The notes under the pieces: generated by a model
What the model was told of the DNA's origin: nothing
What the model saw: the letters and a program-made list of their open reading frames with translations, nothing else
Databases searched by the model: none
Assembly (NCBI GenBank): GCA_964493245.1
Contig: CAZBNB010000017.1
Coordinates: forward strand, 1-60,201
Source: CAZBNB01 sp964493245
Lineage (GTDB): Bacteria; Pseudomonadota; Gammaproteobacteria; Legionellales; Legionellaceae
DNA length: 60,201 nucleotides
Direction of reading: 5' to 3'
Position numbers and translations under genes: made by a program
Shown here: in pieces, positions 40,618-49,923 of the stretch
How the letters are laid out: every line of letters begins with the position of its first letter
How positions within the stretch are numbered: position 1 is the first letter of the stretch

Positions 40618-41085
40618 ATGTCAGCCCCGAAAAAAAGCAACGCAACACTGGTTGTGAACAAAAAAGCACATTTTGAATATTTTATAGAAGAAGAGTACGA
40701 AGCAGGGATGGTGCTGGAAGGATGGGAAGTGAAAAGCTTGCGAGCCAATAAAGTCAATTTATCTGATGCTCATGTGATTATTAGACATCAAGAGGCTTTT
40801 TTACTTGGCGCACAAATACAACCCCTGCCAACGGCATCCGCACATACGTTTCCCGACCCGACACGGACACGCAAGCTGTTGTTGAATCGCAAAGAATTAA
40901 GTAGATTAATCGGACACGTAGAACGTCAAGGTTATACCTTGGTGCCGTTATCACTGTACTGGAAAAACAATCGAATCAAAGTTCGTATTGCATTGGCCAA
41001 AGGGAAGAAGGCGCATGATAAACGTGATACAATCAAAGACAGAGATTGGGCGCGGGAACACGCACGAATCATGAAAAAAAGATAA
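40618..41085 (+). CDS. smpB: SsrA-binding protein
   Basis: Partner of tmRNA in trans-translation. 155 residues from ATG 40618; the frame is open to 40537 but the upstream part is promoter region. Motifs: NKKAHFEYFIEEEYEAGMVLEGWEVKS, SLYWKNNRIKVRIALAKGKKAHDKRD and a basic tail WAREHARIMKKR, which folds into the ribosomal A site. tmRNA (ssrA) is not in the window. First of a five-gene plus-strand run. Confidence 0.95.
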   Translation: MSAPKKSNATLVVNKKAHFEYFIEEEYEAGMVLEGWEVKSLRANKVNLSDAHVIIRHQEAFLLGAQIQPLPTASAHTFPDPTRTRKLLLNRKELSRLIGHVERQGYTLVPLSLYWKNNRIKVRIALAKGKKAHDKRDTIKDRDWAREHARIMKKR

Positions 41086-41121
41086 CATATAACGCGGTAC
41101 GAATACCCGGAGAATAACTTT

Positions 41122-42936
41122 ATGTGTGGAATTATTGGTGCTGTCTCGAGTCGCAATGTCAGCTCAGTCTTACTAGAGGGATTACGACGCTTAGAATATC
41201 GGGGTTATGACTCGGCGGGAATCGCCGTGATTGATCAAACACAACACTTACGCCGCATTCGTACGCAAGGTAAAGTTCAAGCCTTATCAGATGCCATGGC
41301 CGAAACCGCCATTTCAGGAAGCCTTGGGATTGCTCACACCCGCTGGGCAACACACGGCCGCCCCTCAGAGCGCAATGCCCACCCACATTTATCTCACGAT
41401 GAAGTTGCGGTGGTTCACAATGGGATTATCGAGAACCACGACGATTTAAGACACTATTTGCAAGAGTTAGGATACGCGTTTTCTTCCGAGACCGATACCG
41501 AGGTGGCCGCACACTTAATTCATCATCATTACAAGCAAAGCGCATCGCTTTTAAAAGCCGTGCAAGCCACCGCCGCACAAATGGAAGGGGCCTTTGCATT
41601 GGGCGTTATTCATCAAAAAAATCCACACGAATTGGTTGCCATTCGCAAAGGCAGTCCTTTGGTGATTGGCATAGGCATTGATGAGCAATTTATCGCCTCC
41701 GATCCGTTGGCATTACGCGCTTTTGCACAATCGGTGGTCTACTTAGAAGAGGGCGATTCTGCCACGCTTACGCCCAAGCAAATCAGTGTGTTTGATGCCC
41801 ACGATACACCTGTGGAGCGTGTCACACAACCATTGAATGACGACTATCTCAACGTCACCAAAGGGCACTACCGTCATTTCATGTTGAAAGAAATTTTTGA
41901 GCAAAGCAAAGTATTGGCTGACACATTAGAAGGACGGCTGTCTAGTTTGGATGTATTACGAGCGAGTTTTGGTGATAAAGCCTTAGCGGTATTCAAAGAA
42001 ACCAAACACATCCATATCGTCGCGTGTGGCACCAGTTATCATGCTGGATTGATTGCAAAATATTGGCTTGAATCGTTAGCAGGAATTCCAACGCAAGTTG
42101 AAATCGCCAGCGAATATCGCTATCGTGACGTCGTCGTAAACGACAAAACCCTGTTTATCACCATTTCACAATCGGGTGAAACCGCCGATACACTGGCCGC
42201 ACTCAATAAAGCAAAAGCGAATCATTATCTGGCCACTTTCGCTATCTGTAACGTCGCCAGTAGTTCCTTGGTACGCGAATCTGATTTCGTATTTTTAACC
42301 CGTGCTGGCGTTGAAATTGGCGTGGCATCAACCAAGGCATTTACCACACAGCTGGTTGCGCTGCTGCTGTTTGCAACGGCGCTGTGTCCAGACAAGCGCG
42401 CACAAGACGTATTTAGCCAATTACAACGTTTACCCGCTTGTTGTGAGCGCGTACTTAAAATTAACCCGCAAATTGAGGCATTGGCTTCGGCATTCATTCA
42501 CAAAGCACACGCTTTGTTTCTCGGCAGAAGTGTTAATTACCCCGTCGCGCTCGAGGGGGCATTAAAACTCAAAGAAATTTCTTATATCCATGCAGAAGCC
42601 TACCCTGCTGGAGAATTAAAGCACGGGCCTTTGGCCTTGGTTGACGGCGCGATGCCGGTTGTTGTGATCGCACCGAATGATGAATTATTGGATAAACTAA
42701 AATCGAACCTGCATGAAGTCAGTGCGCGTGGCGGGCAATTATTTGTTTTTGTTGACGATACGCAAACATGGAGCGAAAATCATGCACGGCTCATTCGTGT
42801 ACCCGCTGGTGGGGCATGGATTGATCCGATTTTATATACGATTCCATTACAATTATTGGCTTATCACGTCGCCGTTGCCAAAGGCACCGATGTTGACCAG
42901 CCACGCAATTTAGCAAAATCAGTCACTGTGGAGTAA
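41122..42936 (+). CDS. glmS: Glucosamine-fructose-6-phosphate aminotransferase (isomerizing)
   Basis: 604 residues. The N-terminal glutaminase starts MCGIIGAVS (Cys2 nucleophile), with LEYRGYDSAGIA, HTRWATHG and HNGIIENH. Two SIS domains follow (SQSGETADTL, ALEGALKLKE, YPAGELKHGPLAL), with the final KSVTVE. It makes glucosamine-6-phosphate for peptidoglycan and LPS. The upstream 36 bases have no room for a glmS ribozyme (as expected outside Gram-positives). 8 bases before tex. Confidence 0.97.
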   Translation: MCGIIGAVSSRNVSSVLLEGLRRLEYRGYDSAGIAVIDQTQHLRRIRTQGKVQALSDAMAETAISGSLGIAHTRWATHGRPSERNAHPHLSHDEVAVVHNGIIENHDDLRHYLQELGYAFSSETDTEVAAHLIHHHYKQSASLLKAVQATAAQMEGAFALGVIHQKNPHELVAIRKGSPLVIGIGIDEQFIASDPLALRAFAQSVVYLEEGDSATLTPKQISVFDAHDTPVERVTQPLNDDYLNVTKGHYRHFMLKEIFEQSKVLADTLEGRLSSLDVLRASFGDKALAVFKETKHIHIVACGTSYHAGLIAKYWLESLAGIPTQVEIASEYRYRDVVVNDKTLFITISQSGETADTLAALNKAKANHYLATFAICNVASSSLVRESDFVFLTRAGVEIGVASTKAFTTQLVALLLFATALCPDKRAQDVFSQLQRLPACCERVLKINPQIEALASAFIHKAHALFLGRSVNYPVALEGALKLKEISYIHAEAYPAGELKHGPLALVDGAMPVVVIAPNDELLDKLKSNLHEVSARGGQLFVFVDDTQTWSENHARLIRVPAGGAWIDPILYTIPLQLLAYHVAVAKGTDVDQPRNLAKSVTVE

Positions 42937-42944
42937 CTACCCGA

Positions 42945-45323
42945 ATGAGTCAAAATCTACAATCGATACCCGCAGCGATTGCTGCGCATATCCATGTTAA
43001 TGTGGCACAAGTTGAAGCAGCCATTTGCTTATTAGACGAGGGGGCCTCTGTACCCTTCATTGCCCGATACCGTAAAGAAGCAACGCAGGCACTCAACGAT
43101 ACGCAATTGCGTGATTTAGTAGACCGCTTAACCTATTTAAGAGATCTAGAAGCCAGAAGGCAAACAATTATAGACAGCATTCGTTCACAAGATAAGCTGA
43201 CAGAAGCATTAGAACAGGCTATTTTGGCAGCAGACACCAAAACACGTCTTGAAGACTTATATTTACCACATAGACCCAAACGCCGTACCAAAGCATCCAT
43301 GGCCAAAGAAGCCGGGTTCGAACCGCTGGCACAAGCGTTGCTCAACGATCCGTCACTGAATCCAACCGAATATACCGCCCAATTTTTACAAGAAAACCAG
43401 CGCACAGATAGCGTGGAAGATGCACTTGAAGGGGCAAAACAAATTTTAATGGAGCTGTTTGCTGAAAACGCCGATATGCTGGCTAATGTTCGGCAACACT
43501 TTTGGCAACATGCTGTATTACGCTCGGTCGGTGTTGCGGCGAAAAAAGAAGCGCAACCCAACAAATATGCAGATTACATCGATTATCAAGAGCCGATACG
43601 TAAAATCCCATCGCATCGCACGCTGGCACTGCTGCGTGGCCGCCGTGAGTCTTTATTGCGCCTCTCACTGACGTTACCGGATGATGTCACCTATGGCGAG
43701 CAACAGATCGCCTCTCATTTCCAACTAACCGCAAGTGATTCACCTGGTTATACTTGGTTGTTGGAAGCCATGCGTCTCGCATGGTCAACCAAGGTCATGC
43801 CAAAACTAGAGTTAGAGTTACTGGCTAAGTTACGCGAAAATGCCGATGAAGAAGCCATTCGTGTCTTTGCAACCAACTTACGCGATTTACTGCTTGCCGC
43901 GCCCGCAGGCCCTCAAGTCACTATCGGTTTAGATCCAGGCATCCGGACCGGCGTGAAGGTTGTCGTCATCAATGAGGTCGGTGATGTTTTAGACGATGCC
44001 GTGTTGTACCCGCTTCCGCCACACAATGATTGGCAAAACAGTATTACGACCTTGGCGAAATTAACAGCCAAATATCAAGTCAAATTAATCGCCATTGGTA
44101 ACGGTACCGGCTCACGAGAAACCGAACGTTTGGTTGCTGAATTAATTCATCGTTACCCTGATTTGAGCTTAAATCGATTTGTGGTAAGCGAGGCCGGTGC
44201 TTCGGTTTATTCCGCATCCGCTTTAGCAGCAGAAGAGTTCCCAGATCTCGATGTGACGCTCAGAGGCGCGGTATCCATCGCCAGACGCTTACAAGATCCG
44301 TTGTCAGAACTGGTTAAAATCGATCCTAAATCGATTGGCGTTGGTCAATATCAACACGATGTCAATCAATCACGGCTGTCACAAACGCTGGATGCTATCA
44401 TTGAGGACTGTGTCAATGCTGTTGGTGTCGATATTAATTTAGCCTCAGCCGCTCTTTTAAAGCGCGTGTCAGGGTTAAGCGAGACGCTGGCTAAAAACTT
44501 AGTCACGTATCGCAGTGAGCATGGCCCATTTCGTAATCGTGAAACATTGAAACAAGTGGCTTTAATGGGTGAAAAAACCTTTCAACAATCCGCAGGATTT
44601 TTACGCATCAGACAGGGGGATAACTTACTGGATAGTTCTGGTATCCATCCTGAGGCTTATTCGGTGGTCACACAAATCGTTGCCGACAGTCAACATCCCT
44701 TAGAATCATTGCTTGGCAATCCGGAGGCTGTGCATCAAATCGATTTAACACCTTATGTCAGTGATGATTGCGGTCTACCAACCTTAAAAGATATTTTGCA
44801 AGAGTTGGAAAAGCCTGGCCGCGATCCACGCCCAAGCTTTAAAACGGCTCAATTTAAAGAGGGTGTTTTAGATATAAGTGATTTACAAGTTGGGATGATG
44901 CTTGAAGGTGTGGTGAGTAACGTGACAAACTTTGGCGCATTTGTTGATATCGGTGTACATCAAGATGGACTGGTGCACATTTCTGCCATGGCAGATCGGT
45001 TTATCAAAGATCCACACAATATTGTCAAAACCGGTGATATCGTGCAAGTACGCGTGACAGAGGTCGATGTCGCACGTCGACGAATTGGCCTAAGCATGAA
45101 AACAGATGAAAGCGAAAAACCGGCCCCCCGCGCCTCACGGCCAGCACCAATGGCACAAAAGCAAGAAAGGCAAGAGAAGCCTGCGCGTGAAAAACCGGTC
45201 GCCAAAGCCACAAAAAATCACAAAAAAGACGCCAAGTCCTCTTCATCAAAAGCACGTCCGCAAGCATTGTTTAACACCGCAATGGCCGATGCTCTGTCCA
45301 AACTGAAAAAGGAATTATCATAA
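42945..45323 (+). CDS. tex: Tex-family transcription accessory protein
   Basis: 792 residues. The N-terminal helical region has VPFIARYRKEATQALND and LYLPHRPKRRTKA. The YqgF-like nuclease fold is at DPGIRTGVKV. Helix-hairpin-helix motifs lie in the middle, and the S1 domain near 655-725 (LQVGMMLEGVVSNVTNFGAFVDIGVHQDGLVH). The C-terminal tail is Lys/Pro/Ala-rich and disordered. Tex binds nucleic acids and is linked to transcription. It overlaps yciA by one base (TAATG). Confidence 0.95.
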   Translation: MSQNLQSIPAAIAAHIHVNVAQVEAAICLLDEGASVPFIARYRKEATQALNDTQLRDLVDRLTYLRDLEARRQTIIDSIRSQDKLTEALEQAILAADTKTRLEDLYLPHRPKRRTKASMAKEAGFEPLAQALLNDPSLNPTEYTAQFLQENQRTDSVEDALEGAKQILMELFAENADMLANVRQHFWQHAVLRSVGVAAKKEAQPNKYADYIDYQEPIRKIPSHRTLALLRGRRESLLRLSLTLPDDVTYGEQQIASHFQLTASDSPGYTWLLEAMRLAWSTKVMPKLELELLAKLRENADEEAIRVFATNLRDLLLAAPAGPQVTIGLDPGIRTGVKVVVINEVGDVLDDAVLYPLPPHNDWQNSITTLAKLTAKYQVKLIAIGNGTGSRETERLVAELIHRYPDLSLNRFVVSEAGASVYSASALAAEEFPDLDVTLRGAVSIARRLQDPLSELVKIDPKSIGVGQYQHDVNQSRLSQTLDAIIEDCVNAVGVDINLASAALLKRVSGLSETLAKNLVTYRSEHGPFRNRETLKQVALMGEKTFQQSAGFLRIRQGDNLLDSSGIHPEAYSVVTQIVADSQHPLESLLGNPEAVHQIDLTPYVSDDCGLPTLKDILQELEKPGRDPRPSFKTAQFKEGVLDISDLQVGMMLEGVVSNVTNFGAFVDIGVHQDGLVHISAMADRFIKDPHNIVKTGDIVQVRVTEVDVARRRIGLSMKTDESEKPAPRASRPAPMAQKQERQEKPAREKPVAKATKNHKKDAKSSSSKARPQALFNTAMADALSKLKKELS

Positions 45324-45712
45324 TGGAGAAACAGCGTGGTGATTTAGTCATGCAGGCACTGGCAATGCCTGACGCTACCAATCCGAACGGCGATATTTTT
45401 GGTGGCTGGATTTTGTCACAAATGGATTTAGCTGGCGGCGTGGTTGCCAAAAGAATTGCGCAAGGCCGTGCTGTTACCATTGCCATCCATGCGATGTCGT
45501 TCAAAAAACCGGTTCATGTCGGTGATTTAGTCGGCTGCTATGTCACCCTGGTTAACGTTGGTCGCTCTTCCGTGACCGTCGACATCGAAGTCTGGACAGA
45601 AAAAATGGCTGGTGCAATCACGTCTAAACAAAAAGTAACCGAAGGACGATTTGTATACGTTGCCATAGATGACTCTGGCAAAGCGAAAACCATTACCAAA
45701 TCGATCGATTGA
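45323..45712 (+). CDS. yciA: Acyl-CoA thioester hydrolase (hot-dog fold)
   Basis: 129 residues matching YciA: MPDATNPNGDIFGGWILSQMD with the catalytic Asp region, then GGVVAKRIAQGRAVTIAIHAMSF and PVHVGDLV. It hydrolyses a range of short and long acyl-CoAs. Coupled to tex (overlap of start and stop) and 3 bases before the next gene. Confidence 0.93.
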   Translation: MEKQRGDLVMQALAMPDATNPNGDIFGGWILSQMDLAGGVVAKRIAQGRAVTIAIHAMSFKKPVHVGDLVGCYVTLVNVGRSSVTVDIEVWTEKMAGAITSKQKVTEGRFVYVAIDDSGKAKTITKSID

Positions 45713-45715
45713 AAA

Positions 45716-47350
45716 ATGACTGAATCCGCTTCTTTAAAAACACTGCTCAAAAAGATTGCCACCTATATCGATAAAAACCAAGATATTCCGGCTGAATGTT
45801 ACGCGATGTTTGTACATACTCCCTCTCTGGCAATCGACGTGGTGGATATTTTACAAAATTTAGACGAAGCCCGTGTAGAAAAGAAACCTTCTTTTTATAC
45901 GGCCTGTGTCTTTGTATTGGATGTCTGTGTTTCGCAATTGCAAGCCGCCCAAGAGCACGACAACAAACAAGCAGAAAAACACCTTAATCAGCTCATGGCA
46001 CATCTTGCGACGATGATTAACAGTAAAGCACATACGTTAAGCTACTGGCTATCCGTATTAAACGCCTTTTACGAGGTGCATGTTGAGTTATCTGAGCCGC
46101 TCAAAGACGCTTACCTGAGCTTAGCCAATGAAGAGGGAGAGGCGGTTTTTGTTGATGAAAAAACACATTTAACTTCGATTCGTGATTTAATTCTTGAGCT
46201 GTCGGATTTATCTGTTTTCGATATTGCCGAAAATTTCTTTGCACAAAGCTATGCGATGCCGGCAGATTTTTTCATTGATTTGGTGATTGATTTATACAAT
46301 ATCGAAGAAGGCCAAGATGTCGCCTTACTCACCTTATTACACCCTAAGCAAGAAGTTCGCGATCTGGTGGTATCAACTCTAGATGGCCTGATGCCGCATG
46401 TCACACTGAGCTCGGTTTCGCTGTCTCGTCTACAACAAATTAAGCATTGGTATCCTGCTCATTTTGGGGCGCAATTTGACCATTGGATAAAATTACAACG
46501 TAAAAAAGGGGTGGTCTTTCACCGCGAAACCCATTTTATGAAAATCGCGCAGCTCAAAGCCACTGAAATCGATGGTGGTGGAGCTCAAGGTATTTTTATT
46601 CAGCTGAAAAAAAGACAGCAATATCGGTTATGTGGTTTATTATTTAAGCAAAAAATGGGCATTAAAGATGCTTGGATGACACCCGTTATCACCGAGGGCG
46701 AAGTACAACATTATTATCAGGAAGCATTTGATGGTAACTTATCATTGCGTGGTATCGACATCGATTATTTGTGTCTAATGACCAACCACTTTCTGGCTTG
46801 TACACTTGAGCAAGGCGAAATGCCTAATCTACATCTGCTTGAAATTCAAGAAGCCCTGGGCCGGCAATTTATGCCACAAAAATTAGATATTGATGAGCAA
46901 ATGGAAAAATTAAGCGTGCAAATCATGCCTTTCACAACCAACACGCTGGAAAATGCTTTAAAACGCTCCAAAAACTGGTTAACGAAAGCGTCTTTTACAG
47001 AATCTTGGTTTATAGAAAGTGCGCTGGTTGATAAGCTGGTCAATCAATCTTCTAGCTTTATCGACGGAATTAAAATTTGTGATTTAGATGATGCCATTGA
47101 CGCCGTTTTTAAAGAGGATATGGAGTCTCATCGGGATCAATGGCTGCTACATTTTCTATGGACTGCTTTGTGGTTGAAGTCAAAACAACGCGCCAACAGC
47201 CATTTGTGGCAAGATTGCTTCATGATAGCCTACGCTATCTACTCTGGAACGCCCCTGCAAACATTGCCACTGTTACGCGAAATCTGCCGAGAATCGGTCT
47301 TGCACAGCATAGAGACCATGCAAGAGCGTAAGACATACTTAAGCTTGTGA
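45716..47350 (+). CDS. Conserved-looking protein of unknown function (544 aa)
   Basis: 544 residues, start 3 bases after yciA, no signal or membrane segment. Mostly helical (HEAT-like feel in 1-230), then a beta-rich segment with HFMKIAQLKATEIDGGGAQGIFIQLKKRQQYRLCGLLFKQKMGIKDAW, which resembles the self-contained C-terminal part of a regulatory or metabolic protein. No family recognised. It ends the smpB-glmS-tex-yciA run. Confidence 0.7.
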   Translation: MTESASLKTLLKKIATYIDKNQDIPAECYAMFVHTPSLAIDVVDILQNLDEARVEKKPSFYTACVFVLDVCVSQLQAAQEHDNKQAEKHLNQLMAHLATMINSKAHTLSYWLSVLNAFYEVHVELSEPLKDAYLSLANEEGEAVFVDEKTHLTSIRDLILELSDLSVFDIAENFFAQSYAMPADFFIDLVIDLYNIEEGQDVALLTLLHPKQEVRDLVVSTLDGLMPHVTLSSVSLSRLQQIKHWYPAHFGAQFDHWIKLQRKKGVVFHRETHFMKIAQLKATEIDGGGAQGIFIQLKKRQQYRLCGLLFKQKMGIKDAWMTPVITEGEVQHYYQEAFDGNLSLRGIDIDYLCLMTNHFLACTLEQGEMPNLHLLEIQEALGRQFMPQKLDIDEQMEKLSVQIMPFTTNTLENALKRSKNWLTKASFTESWFIESALVDKLVNQSSSFIDGIKICDLDDAIDAVFKEDMESHRDQWLLHFLWTALWLKSKQRANSHLWQDCFMIAYAIYSGTPLQTLPLLREICRESVLHSIETMQERKTYLSL

Positions 47351-47357
47351 GTCAAAA

Positions 47358-47615
47358 TCAATAGCATGGATGAGAAAAACATCCATTAGCACCACAACTC
47401 GTTGTTTGACAGTAAGTGTAAGGATGGGACACATAACCCGCGTAACCACCATGATAATAAGCGCCACCACCATGGTAGACCTCTCCACCCGCATAATAAC
47501 CGCCGTGATAACCGCCATAATAGCCGCCATGATAGGCAACCCAAGCTGAAGCCGCAGATGCCATTGTTAAAGCACCCACCAGTATCAAGCCCTGCCACAA
47601 AAATCGCGCACGCAT
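47358..47615 (-). CDS. Small secreted Gly/Tyr/His-rich protein
   Basis: 85 residues from ATG 47615 (AAAGGAG 6 bases upstream). A signal peptide ends at about ASAASA, then 40 residues of repeated YHGGY/YYGGY-type units, then a Cys-containing C-terminus (YCQTTSCGANGCFSHPCY, four Cys). This composition is seen in envelope or metal-binding proteins of unknown role. The stop lies 7 bases from the stop of the convergent 544-residue gene. MITE copy 6 begins 26 bases upstream. Confidence 0.75.
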   Translation of the reverse strand: MRARFLWQGLILVGALTMASAASAWVAYHGGYYGGYHGGYYAGGEVYHGGGAYYHGGYAGYVSHPYTYCQTTSCGANGCFSHPCY

Positions 47616-47641
47616 GATAACTCCTTTAAACGTGATGACCA

Positions 47642-47764
47642 CAGGACTTACGCAAAACACCGATCTCTTCGTTGGATTGTATTTTTAATTCGGTCATTTA
47701 GTTATCTAAACTCTCTCATTAAAAATACAATCCGCCTCGATCTCGTTGTTTTTCGTAAGTCCTG
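47642..47764. mobile_element. 123-bp MITE, copy 6
   Basis: Ends CAGGACTTACGCAAAAC and TTTTTCGTAAGTCCTG, with intact internal arms. Flanks GACCA and TACCA differ by one base, otherwise the same 5-bp duplication. The promoter of the Gly/Tyr/His-rich gene must be in or just beyond it. Confidence 0.88.
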
Positions 47765-47844
47765 TACCATTTAAAGTATAGTCTAAAATCGATGCGTCAA
47801 ATCAACCGTAAACCAATCGATTCAGTCTCGGTTGGTTTAGCAAC

Positions 47845-49647
47845 TCAAAAAAATGGCGCGTATTTTTTCGGCAGTGTATCGTGGATGGATTGCATTATTT
47901 GATACAAAATGTTGTTTTCCTTGTCATTTTTATCCAATAAAGAATCAAACCAAATGAAATGTAAAAACGACAACAACGTATGTACCAAATCGACATCCTT
48001 TTTTAAAAGATAGTCGATACATTCTGTCAAATATTGAGAGTCACCCTCATAACAATGCACTGGGTTTTTCTCATCTTGTAACCATTTGGCGTGCACATAT
48101 TCAAACGCTTTGGTCGTTAACAACGCGGCTGGTATATTAGCATCTAAAGTACGGTGATCGGCAGCCAATGAGACAGGCAACATATCTCGAGGTACAAAAC
48201 TTTGTGTTGCATTGTTCCATACAGGCTTGCGCTCAACCTTCAAAAAGGTGACTTTTACCACACCATTGGAGCGCAGCGGTGCTTTTGCGCTCGTAAAACC
48301 AAATGCGCCGAGATTACCAACATGCACAATAAAATTACTCGGCAATGGAAATGGGTACTGGCTATTGAGCATATCGGAACAAAGTCGGTCAAATTTTAAT
48401 TTTAAATGGGGATGTGCTTCTTCTAATTCCTGCCGGCGTTTAAAACACATGACTTGCATTTTAGTTGCATGCTCAAGACGAGCTTGTACCTCTTGATGCG
48501 TAAGTTGATGGCAGTTTTCAAAAACAACATAGCTAAATGCACCATTACAATAGGGCAATCGTGTTGCTAAAGCGACATACGCTTTTTTTACTTGACGCAT
48601 TTGACCTTGATAAATATAACGCCGCAGAATTTTTCTATCATTCAACATTTTACTAGTCATTTGTAACATATACACATTAAGGCGATGATGTGCATCTGAG
48701 TGTGAAAAATAATCCAGTGCGGATATATCAATCTCAAATTCACCGATCATGGTAGGATCTTGAGGATTTTTCCAGTTGGCCATCATTAATTTGCGCGTTA
48801 ATGATAGCTCAACTGGCTCGCTACGTTGCGCCTGGCTAAAAGACAGTGCTATCTGTGATATGTGAATTGATGTAAAAGCTCTCCATCCTTGGCCAGGCTT
48901 ACAACCAATTTTTTCGAGTTGTCGTACATATTTTTGATTCAATAATTCAAAAAACTCTCCATTGATCGAAAAGTTTGTCAACAAAGAAATATAGTTATAA
49001 TTACCAAATAAATTAGTTACCAATAATGCTTCCATTTGTAGAATTTTATCGCGCAAGTACTTTGACTTCATTACTCCCATAGCACAATATAAATCAGCCT
49101 CATCAACATGACGTTTTTCATCAGCAAGAATCACAGAAAACACTTCCGGCGCTACATCATGGGTATGTAATGTATGAAAAAAGGTTTCGATCCAACCTTC
49201 AGCAATTAAATTGAGTAAGACAACCGCTGTTTTAGAGCAAGGCTCATTGCGCACAAAATCACACAGCGCCTCAACCTCAGGATCATATGCCGGAGGATAG
49301 GCATAAGGTGCGCTGAGCATAAAGCTGATTTTTGTAAATACCAATCCATGAAAAACTTCATCCAATAATTGTTGACGCATTTGTTGACGGATTTCGGGAT
49401 TAGCTTGCAGTGATGCGAACTTAAGCGGTACTTGGATGGCAAGAACTTCTAGCTGAGCTAATAACGCAAAAAGACGAATATAGCTCATTTTGTCATGTTT
49501 TAGGGTAAATGGTAAACCATGCTCAAACATGGTATCCACACGCAAGCGAACTTCTGAGCGTTCTTCTGCAGTCAATTCATTCCAACCCTCAAGCAACCAC
49601 TTCTCGGCGCCCCAGGTTGGCTGCAATATATCCCGAATCTCTTGCAT
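47845..49647 (-). CDS. Fusion of a ferritin-like di-iron domain and an E2-type acyltransferase domain
   Basis: 600 residues from ATG 49647 (the open frame begins with TTG 49683). Residues ~40-240 form a four-helix ferritin-like domain with the di-iron pattern E67, E97xxH100, E150, E177xxH180. The C-terminal ~200 residues match the catalytic domain of 2-oxoacid dehydrogenase E2/CAT fold: FIVHVGNLGAFGF, then LPVSLAADHRTLDA, where H498 and D502 are in the DHRxxD catalytic motif. No lipoyl domain or peripheral-subunit-binding domain. This combination is unfamiliar to me. It may link a di-iron oxidase or oxygenase to acyl transfer. Single gene, minus strand. Confidence 0.75.
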   Translation of the reverse strand: MQEIRDILQPTWGAEKWLLEGWNELTAEERSEVRLRVDTMFEHGLPFTLKHDKMSYIRLFALLAQLEVLAIQVPLKFASLQANPEIRQQMRQQLLDEVFHGLVFTKISFMLSAPYAYPPAYDPEVEALCDFVRNEPCSKTAVVLLNLIAEGWIETFFHTLHTHDVAPEVFSVILADEKRHVDEADLYCAMGVMKSKYLRDKILQMEALLVTNLFGNYNYISLLTNFSINGEFFELLNQKYVRQLEKIGCKPGQGWRAFTSIHISQIALSFSQAQRSEPVELSLTRKLMMANWKNPQDPTMIGEFEIDISALDYFSHSDAHHRLNVYMLQMTSKMLNDRKILRRYIYQGQMRQVKKAYVALATRLPYCNGAFSYVVFENCHQLTHQEVQARLEHATKMQVMCFKRRQELEEAHPHLKLKFDRLCSDMLNSQYPFPLPSNFIVHVGNLGAFGFTSAKAPLRSNGVVKVTFLKVERKPVWNNATQSFVPRDMLPVSLAADHRTLDANIPAALLTTKAFEYVHAKWLQDEKNPVHCYEGDSQYLTECIDYLLKKDVDLVHTLLSFLHFIWFDSLLDKNDKENNILYQIMQSIHDTLPKKYAPFF

Positions 49648-49923
49648 GACAACGATTCCACAACAAAAAAGCCATGATATCAAACGCTTATTTATAGCGT
49701 CAAGGAAGCGACAATATCCTTTTCGACAAAATTATGTTTTTTTTTTTTGTGTTTCATGTAAAATAATAAGTCCATTATCAGGCGCGGATAATAATGGTGA
49801 TATAGAAATGTGCCCGCGTCTTGAGACTGATGATAGTGTCTCGAACATCGTGGTGAGCTTGATGGTATAACCCGTAAAAAGAGCCACGAGTCATTCAAGG
49901 AGAAATGCTTGAACATTTACTTC
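49648..49923. other. 276-bp intergenic region between recN and the ferritin/E2 gene
   Basis: Contains a 12-T run (49737-49748), a minus-strand TATAAA (49696-49691) that may be the -10 of the downstream gene, and a small GAGAC/GTCTC hairpin (about 49824-49843). Short open frames on the plus strand (20-21 codons at 49808 and 49904) lack support. Confidence 0.4.

Noticed and set aside
41086..41121. glmS ribozyme or tmRNA gene next to smpB/glmS
   Set aside because: Only 36 bases separate smpB and glmS, and no tmRNA-like sequence is seen near smpB.
43310..43330. tRNA T-loop-like GGTTCGAACC
   Set aside because: It lies inside tex coding sequence with no matching acceptor or anticodon arms.
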